Source of the DNA: Rahnella variigena
GTDB lineage: Bacteria > Pseudomonadota > Gammaproteobacteria > Enterobacterales > Enterobacteriaceae
Length of the DNA stretch: 64,000 nucleotides
Assembly (NCBI RefSeq): GCF_003610915.1
Contig: NZ_NSDJ01000001.1
Location: 1,550,001 to 1,614,000, forward strand
Direction: 5' to 3'
Shown: positions 58,608 through 64,000 of the stretch, one piece after another
How positions within the stretch are numbered: the stretch's first letter is position 1
Layout of the letters: every line of letters starts with the position of its first letter
Made by a program: the position numbers and the translations under genes
The notes under the pieces: model-generated
Told to the model about the DNA's origin: nothing
The model's input: only the letters and a program-made list of their open reading frames with translations
Databases searched by the model: none

Positions 58608-59510
58608 ATGTCTGATATTTCTCACTTTTCCGGAATAACGCGCCGTCGTATTTTGCAGATGATGGCGCTTTCCCCGTTGCTGACATCTTTGCCCGCGCTT
58701 TCTGCGTCCCGCCCCGATCTCAGCCGCATTATTGCGCTCGAATGGCTTCCCGCTGAACTTCTGATTGCACTCGGCGTGATGCCGCTGGCGATTGCGGATA
58801 TTCGTAATTACAACATCTGGGTAGCCGAACCGCCGCTGGCGCCGGGCGTGATTGACGTCGGTCAGCGCACCGAGCCGAATATGGAACTTATCCAGCAACT
58901 GAAACCGTCACTGGTGTTGCTGACGCAGGGTTACGGCCCGGCGACCGCTCAGCTGGAAACCATCGCGCCGGTGCTGAGTGTCAAAGCCAATGACGGCTCT
59001 GCGAAGCCATTAGATCTGGCGATCCGTTCGCTGCACAAACTGGCGGATACGCTCGGTTTGCAAGATCGTGCAGAACAGCATTTGCAGCGGTATCAGGACA
59101 CTTTAGCCAGAACCCGCGAACAGCTGAAGCCGGTAGCACAGCAGCCGTTGTTGCTGATCACGTTCATCGATCCGCGCCATGTTCTGGTCTTCGGACAAGG
59201 CAGTATGCTGCATGAAGTGATGAACGATGTCGGGCTCACCAACGCCTGGCAGGGCGAGGGCAGTTTCTGGGGCAGTGTTTCCGTCGGAGTGGAAAGGCTG
59301 GCGGCGATCAAAAATGCCCGCGTGTTGTGCTTTGATCACGACAGCGCTGACATCATGAAAGCCGTCGAAAAAACGCCGCTGTGGAAATCCATGCCGTTCG
59401 TTCGTGCGAACCAGTTCACCGTCATCCCTGCCGTCTGGTACTACGGCGCAACGTTCAGCGCGATGCACTTCTGCAATATTTTAACCAACACGCTGAGGAA
59501 ACCGGTATGA
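58608..59510 (+). CDS. fhuD: ferric hydroxamate periplasmic binding protein
   Basis: The 300-residue type III binding protein passes hydroxamate siderophores from FhuA to FhuB. The N-terminus has a twin-arginine signal (ITRRRILQMMALSPLL). The body has typical features (IIALEWLPAELLIALGVMPLAIADI, DVGQRTEPNMELIQQLKPSLVLLT). It starts 1 base after the fhuC stop and overlaps fhuB by 4 bp. Confidence 0.95.
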   Translation: MSDISHFSGITRRRILQMMALSPLLTSLPALSASRPDLSRIIALEWLPAELLIALGVMPLAIADIRNYNIWVAEPPLAPGVIDVGQRTEPNMELIQQLKPSLVLLTQGYGPATAQLETIAPVLSVKANDGSAKPLDLAIRSLHKLADTLGLQDRAEQHLQRYQDTLARTREQLKPVAQQPLLLITFIDPRHVLVFGQGSMLHEVMNDVGLTNAWQGEGSFWGSVSVGVERLAAIKNARVLCFDHDSADIMKAVEKTPLWKSMPFVRANQFTVIPAVWYYGATFSAMHFCNILTNTLRKPV

Positions 59511-61495
59511 ACCGCCGTTCGCTCAGCGTTTCGCTGACTCTTCTGATTATTCTGGCACTGGCTGCGGGCGCGCTCAGTATTTACAACCTGCATCAGCAAT
59601 TGCCTTACGCGCAATGGCGCGGCGCACTGTGGCAGCCGGACATCGACAACGTGCAGCAGATGCTTTTCCATTACAGCTCACTGCCACGCATCGCCGTGGC
59701 ATTGCTCGCGGGAGCGGGGCTCGGGCTGGTCGGTTTACTGTTCCAGCAGGTGTTGCGTAATCCTCTGGCTGAACCTGCGACGCTGGGCGTTTCGGCGGGC
59801 GCGCAACTCGGCCTGACGGTTGCCACGTTGTGGGCGCTGCCGGGTGGAATGATCACCCAGCAGTTTGCTGCCATGATCGGCGCGGTGGTGATTGGTGCGC
59901 TGGTGTTCGGTATCGCCTGGGGCAAACGCATGTCGCCGGTCACGCTGATCCTGGCGGGGCTGGTGCTCGGTTTGTATTGCGGTGCGGTCAACGGCCTGAT
60001 CGGTATCTTCAATTATCAGAGCCTGCAAAGCCTGTACATGTGGAGCAGTGGTTCACTGACGCAGCAGGACTGGGATGTCGCCATTTTCCTGTTGCCGCGT
60101 GTGATCATTGTCTGGTTGCTGGCGTTTTTGTTGCAGCGTCCGATGACGCTGCTGGGGCTGGACGACGGCGTGGCCAAAAACCTCGGCCTCGGGCTTTCTG
60201 CGGCACGTCTGGCGGTGCTGACGCTGGCCATCCTGATGAGTGCGCAGCTGGTGAATGCGGTCGGTATCGTCGGCTTTATCGGTCTGTTCGCCCCGCTTCT
60301 GGCGAAGATGCTCGGTGCGCGACGTTTACCTTCACGTCTGATTATGGCGCCGCTGATCGGGGCCTTATTGCTGTGGTTCACCGATCAGGTGATGCAGTAC
60401 ATCACCACGTTCTGGATGGAAATTCCGACCGGTGCCGCGACCGCGCTGGTCGGCGCGCCGTTGCTGCTGTGGCTGTTGCCGCGTCTTCGCAACAGCATGA
60501 CGCCACCGCCGATGGATCAGGGCGATAACGTGCCGGCTGAACGTCATCATCTGGTGCGCTGGGTCGCGCTGGCGCTGGCGGTGCTGTTTATCGGGCTGGT
60601 TATCGCGCTGATGGCCGGACGTAATGCGACTGGCTGGAGCTGGTCAACAGGCGCGGATTTACAGGCGCTGCTGCCGTGGCGTTTACCCCGCGTGATGGCG
60701 GCGCTGGCGGCGGGCATCATGCTGGCGTCTTCCGGGGTGCTGATCCAGAAACTCACCGGTAACGCGATGGCGAGCCCGGAAGTGCTGGGAATAAGCTCGG
60801 GTGCGGCGACCGGCGTGGTGGTCATGATGTTTATCGTGCCGGGTGATGCCTTTGCCTGGCTGTTACCGGCGGGGAGTCTCGGTGCGGCGCTGACGTTGCT
60901 GGTGATTATGATGGCATCGGGTCTGCGCAGTTTTTCTGCCGAACGTATGTTGCTGACCGGTATCGCGCTGAGTACCGCATTCACCACGCTGATGTCACTG
61001 CTGCTGGCGAGCGGTGATCCGCGTATGGGCGGTTTGCTGACCTGGCTTTCCGGTTCCACTTATTCTGTGTCCGCTGAAGCGGCATGGCGGACGCTCATTC
61101 TGGCTGCGGTGCTGATGGTGATTGTGCCGTTCTGTCGTCGCTGGATTAATATTTTGCCACTGGGCAGCGTGACGGCGAAATCAGTCGGCGTTGCACTGAC
61201 ACCAACGCGTATGGCGATTTTATTGCTGGCGGCGGTGATGACGGCTGCCGCGACGCTGACCATCGGGCCGCTGAGCTTTGTCGGTCTGATGGCACCGCAT
61301 ATGGCGCGTATGATGGGCTTTCGTCGTGCGGTTCCGCAGTGGATGGTCGCCAGCATTCTCGGCGGTTTACTGATGGTATTTGCCGACTGGTGCGGCCGGA
61401 TGATTATCTTCCCGAACCAGATCCCGGCCGGTTTGCTCGCGACATTTATCGGCGCGCCATACTTTATTTATCTGCTGAGAAAGCAGGCGAAATAG
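59507..61495 (+). CDS. fhuB: ferric hydroxamate ABC transporter permease (fused double permease)
   Basis: The 662-residue protein consists of two homologous FecCD halves (break near residue 340) with about 20 membrane segments. Each half carries the coupling-helix region (NPLAEPATLGVSAGAQ; NAMASPEVLGISSGAA) and a GFIGLFAPLLAKML / SFVGLMAPHMARMM motif. ATG at 59507 overlaps the fhuD stop. It is last gene of the fhu unit, convergent with hemL. Confidence 0.96.
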   Translation: MNRRSLSVSLTLLIILALAAGALSIYNLHQQLPYAQWRGALWQPDIDNVQQMLFHYSSLPRIAVALLAGAGLGLVGLLFQQVLRNPLAEPATLGVSAGAQLGLTVATLWALPGGMITQQFAAMIGAVVIGALVFGIAWGKRMSPVTLILAGLVLGLYCGAVNGLIGIFNYQSLQSLYMWSSGSLTQQDWDVAIFLLPRVIIVWLLAFLLQRPMTLLGLDDGVAKNLGLGLSAARLAVLTLAILMSAQLVNAVGIVGFIGLFAPLLAKMLGARRLPSRLIMAPLIGALLLWFTDQVMQYITTFWMEIPTGAATALVGAPLLLWLLPRLRNSMTPPPMDQGDNVPAERHHLVRWVALALAVLFIGLVIALMAGRNATGWSWSTGADLQALLPWRLPRVMAALAAGIMLASSGVLIQKLTGNAMASPEVLGISSGAATGVVVMMFIVPGDAFAWLLPAGSLGAALTLLVIMMASGLRSFSAERMLLTGIALSTAFTTLMSLLLASGDPRMGGLLTWLSGSTYSVSAEAAWRTLILAAVLMVIVPFCRRWINILPLGSVTAKSVGVALTPTRMAILLLAAVMTAAATLTIGPLSFVGLMAPHMARMMGFRRAVPQWMVASILGGLLMVFADWCGRMIIFPNQIPAGLLATFIGAPYFIYLLRKQAK

Positions 61496-61523
61496 AAGTT
61501 TCAGCTTAATACCTCACGCCAAT

Positions 61524-61543
61524 CCTCCCCTTCGCAGGGGAGG
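61524..61543. repeat. REP-like hairpin between fhuB and hemL
   Basis: The hairpin cctcccc-ttcgca-ggggagg is perfect. It is the same unit as the three copies around 39722-39930. It sits between convergent genes, where it may end both transcripts. Confidence 0.7.
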
Positions 61544-61562
61544 TAACCGACTTCACCAGATC

Positions 61563-62843
61563 TTAAAGCTTAGCGAAACAACGGCGTGCGGCGTCGATGG
61601 TGCGCTGAATGTCTTCCTGAGTATGAGCGAGAGACATAAAGCCAGCCTCAAACGCGGAAGGTGCCAGGTAAACGCCTTCTTCCAGCATCAGATGGAAAAA
61701 CTTCTTAAAGCGCTCAACGTCGCACTTCATCACATCCTGATAGCAGGTCACGGTTTCGGCATCAGTGAAGAACAGACCGAACATTCCGCCGACGTGGTTC
61801 ACCACGAACGGAATATTTTCTTCCTGCGCTGCATCCAGCAAACCTTCCGCCAGTTGTGTGGTGCGCTCAGTCAGGGTCTGATGCACGCCCGGTTGTGCGA
61901 CTTGCGTCAGACAGGCGATACCCGCTGCCATGGCAATCGGGTTGCCGGAAAGCGTTCCTGCCTGATAGACAGGGCCGGTCGGTGCCAGTGCTTCCATCAC
62001 GTCACGACGGCCACCAAATGCGCCCACCGGCATACCGCCGCCGATGATTTTGCCCAGACAGGTCAGGTCAGGCATCACATCGTAATACTCCTGAGCGCCG
62101 CCCAGCGCGACGCGGAAACCGGTCATCACTTCGTCGATAATCAGCAGTGCGCCAAACTCGTCACAAATCTTGCGCAGGCCCGGCAGGAATTCCGGCAAAG
62201 GCGGCACACAATTCATGTTGCCCGCGACCGGCTCAACGATGATGCAGGCGATGTCGTCAGGGAATTGTTCGAACGCGGCACGCACTGAATCCAGATCGTT
62301 ATAGGTACAGGTCAGGGTGTGTTTGGCGAAATCAGCCGGAACGCCCGGAGAGTTTGGCTGGCCAAGAGTCAGCGCGCCGGAGCCAGCTTTCACCAGCAGG
62401 CAGTCGGCGTGGCCATGATAGCAGCCTTCGAATTTGACGATTTTATCGCGATGGGTGAAGCCGCGCGCCAGACGAATCGCGCTCATGGTGGCTTCGGTGC
62501 CGGAGTTGACCATGCGCACCATGTCCATGCTTGGCACCAGACCGGTGACCAGTTCGGCCATTTTGACTTCCATTTCGGTCGGCGCGCCAAAGCTCAGGCC
62601 ACGTTCTGCTGCTTCAATCACCGCGCTGCGGATTTCGGCATTGTTATGACCAAGCACCATCGGGCCCCACGAACCGACATAGTCGATATACGCTTTGCCA
62701 TCGGCATCAAACAGGAAAGCGCCGTCAGCGCGTGCGATGAATAATGGCACGCCGCCAACGCCGGAGAAGGCACGTACCGGCGAGTTAACACCGCCCGGGA
62801 TTAGCGCTTGCGCCTGCGTGAACAGACTTTCTGACTTACTCAT
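61563..62843 (-). CDS. hemL: glutamate-1-semialdehyde 2,1-aminomutase
   Basis: The 426-residue PLP enzyme makes 5-aminolevulinate in the C5 haem pathway. It has the PLP-lysine region [34 protein letters not shown] and the Asp of [12 protein letters not shown]. The length equals E. coli HemL. AGGAG precedes the ATG. It is divergent from clcA. Confidence 0.97.
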   Translation of the reverse strand: MSKSESLFTQAQALIPGGVNSPVRAFSGVGGVPLFIARADGAFLFDADGKAYIDYVGSWGPMVLGHNNAEIRSAVIEAAERGLSFGAPTEMEVKMAELVTGLVPSMDMVRMVNSGTEATMSAIRLARGFTHRDKIVKFEGCYHGHADCLLVKAGSGALTLGQPNSPGVPADFAKHTLTCTYNDLDSVRAAFEQFPDDIACIIVEPVAGNMNCVPPLPEFLPGLRKICDEFGALLIIDEVMTGFRVALGGAQEYYDVMPDLTCLGKIIGGGMPVGAFGGRRDVMEALAPTGPVYQAGTLSGNPIAMAAGIACLTQVAQPGVHQTLTERTTQLAEGLLDAAQEENIPFVVNHVGGMFGLFFTDAETVTCYQDVMKCDVERFKKFFHLMLEEGVYLAPSAFEAGFMSLAHTQEDIQRTIDAARRCFAKL

Positions 62844-63027
62844 TATTCAACTCCTGAAATTGCTGGGTTCTGGGTAAAGAAATTTTGTTGCGCCCATTCT
62901 AGTGAACTGAGCGGCGTTATAAAACCGTAAACCGTGCTGCATTTTGTTGCTGATCCTGTCAGGGAGCCAATTTGTATGATTAAATTCATTCATCTTCCAT
63001 AACCATTTCTGTATTTTTCTTTCCGTG

Positions 63028-64000
63028 ATGAATGAATCTGAGACTGAGAATGTAGCGGGCGCGCACGTGCGCGGACCGCGTAAACGCAGCGAAGCGCTGC
63101 GCCTTTTACTCCGCCGTGACAAAACTCCGGTCACGATTTTGATCATGGCCGCACTGGTGGGCACGGTTGCTGGTCTGCTGGGCGTTGCTTTTGAAAAAAC
63201 CGTGAATCTGGTGATGGCGTTGCGTCTTTCGAGCGTTGGGATGTTCAGTGATTACTGGATCCTGCTCTGGCCGCTGACCTTTGTTATCTCGGCGGTCATG
63301 GCGATGTTCGGTTATTACCTGGTGCGCAAATTCGCGCCGGAAGCGGGCGGTTCGGGGATCCCGGAAATCGAAGGCGCGCTGGAAGAGTTGCGCCCTGTTC
63401 GCTGGTGGCGGGTGATCCCGGTGAAATTTTTTGGCGGTCTGGGTACGCTCGGCGCGGGAATGGTGCTGGGCAGGGAAGGGCCGACCGTGCAGATGGGTGC
63501 CAATGTCGGGAAAATGATGTTCGATATTTTCCGTCTGCGCAGCGCAGAAGCACGCCACTCACTGCTGGCGACCGGTGCGGCGGCCGGGCTTTCTGCGGCC
63601 TTTAACGCACCGCTGGCAGGCATTTTGTTCATCCTCGAAGAGATGCGCCTGCAATTTCGTTACAGCCTGATATCGATAAAAGCGGTGTTTATCGGTGTGA
63701 TCATGTCGAGCATCGTTTTCAGGATTTTCAACGGCGACGGCGCAGTGATCGAAGTGGGCAGGCTGGCCAACGCACCGCTGAATACGCTTTGGTTGTATCT
63801 GGTATTGGGGATGGTTTTTGGCGTGGTCGGCGTGATGTTTAACGCCCTGATTTTCCGCACGCAGGACATGTTTGCCCGTGTTCATGGCGGTAATCTGCGA
63901 AATATCCTGGTGATTGGCGGGATGCTGGGTGGATTTTGTGGCCTGCTCGGGCTGGTTCATCAGGAAGTCACCGGCGGCGGTTTTGCGCTGATCCCGCTGG
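63028..64000 (+). CDS. clcA: H+/Cl- exchange transporter ClcA (cut by window end)
   Basis: The frame is open from ATG 63028 to the window end, about 324 residues of an expected 450-480. It carries the selectivity-filter motif [11 protein letters not shown] and [10 protein letters not shown], with the gating Glu, and many membrane segments. Relatives exchange chloride for protons and help acid resistance. No strong ribosome site precedes the ATG. The gene order hemL-clcA (divergent) matches E. coli. Confidence 0.95.
   Translation, partial: MNESETENVAGAHVRGPRKRSEALRLLLRRDKTPVTILIMAALVGTVAGLLGVAFEKTVNLVMALRLSSVGMFSDYWILLWPLTFVISAVMAMFGYYLVRKFAPEAGGSGIPEIEGALEELRPVRWWRVIPVKFFGGLGTLGAGMVLGREGPTVQMGANVGKMMFDIFRLRSAEARHSLLATGAAAGLSAAFNAPLAGILFILEEMRLQFRYSLISIKAVFIGVIMSSIVFRIFNGDGAVIEVGRLANAPLNTLWLYLVLGMVFGVVGVMFNALIFRTQDMFARVHGGNLRNILVIGGMLGGFCGLLGLVHQEVTGGGFALIPL

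Noticed and set aside
1..64000. CRISPR arrays, tRNA or rRNA genes
   Set aside because: No regularly spaced repeats with unique spacers, and no cloverleaf or ribosomal RNA sequence was seen on reading.

Overview
The window is a stretch of enterobacterial chromosome, most like the Rahnella/Serratia/Yersinia side of the Enterobacterales. The backbone follows the early-minute order of Escherichia coli: acnB, yacL, speE-speD, yacC, cueO, hpt, can, yadGH, panBCD, folK-pcnB-gluQ-dksA, sfsA, thpR, hrpB, mrcB, fhuACDB, hemL, clcA. Protein similarity to the E. coli orthologues is high, and no rRNA, tRNA, CRISPR array, transposase or integrase was recognised. Gene names were assigned from remembered family sequences and motifs, not from a database search.

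Region by region: 1-2249 is the end of a potABCD-like ABC importer (two permeases, one binding protein). 2509-7356 is a complete four-gene chaperone-usher fimbrial operon (pilin, chaperone, usher, two-domain tip protein). It is followed by a small secreted protein, a possible 20-residue leader peptide and an IprA-like regulator. acnB (9299-11896) has a long, structured 5' leader. 12259-18116 is an unusual fucose-type cluster: fuculose-phosphate aldolase, a MalY/PatB-type PLP enzyme, an APC permease, fucose isomerase and a FucR-like regulator, but no recognisable kinase or fucose permease. yacL, yddG, an unassigned outer-membrane barrel, speED, yacC and cueO (with a textbook CueR promoter) follow. 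A full glucitol operon, srlAEBD-srlM-srlR-gutQ, lies between cueO and hpt.

The convergent gap between hpt and can (30827-37225) is the most clearly accessory part. A 2.8-kb segment is bounded by 78-bp direct repeats that each contain the hpt terminator. It carries an orphan type VI secretion cassette: a frameshifted hcp, a DUF2778/Tlde1-type peptidoglycan-targeting effector and a small membrane protein that is probably its immunity partner. It also carries a secreted protein of unknown function and a gene broken by an amber codon. A palindromic non-coding tract and an autotransporter gene follow.

The rest is mostly housekeeping with local twists. qseBC, with a PmrA-type box, sits between folK and panB. 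pcnB appears to start at ATT, as in E. coli, and carries a roughly 125-residue Arg/Asn/Asp-rich insertion. mrcB has a polyglutamine tail. REP-like and ERIC-like palindromes occupy several intergenic spaces. The fhu genes form a ferric hydroxamate uptake unit with a possible Fur box. hemL and the first part of clcA close the window.
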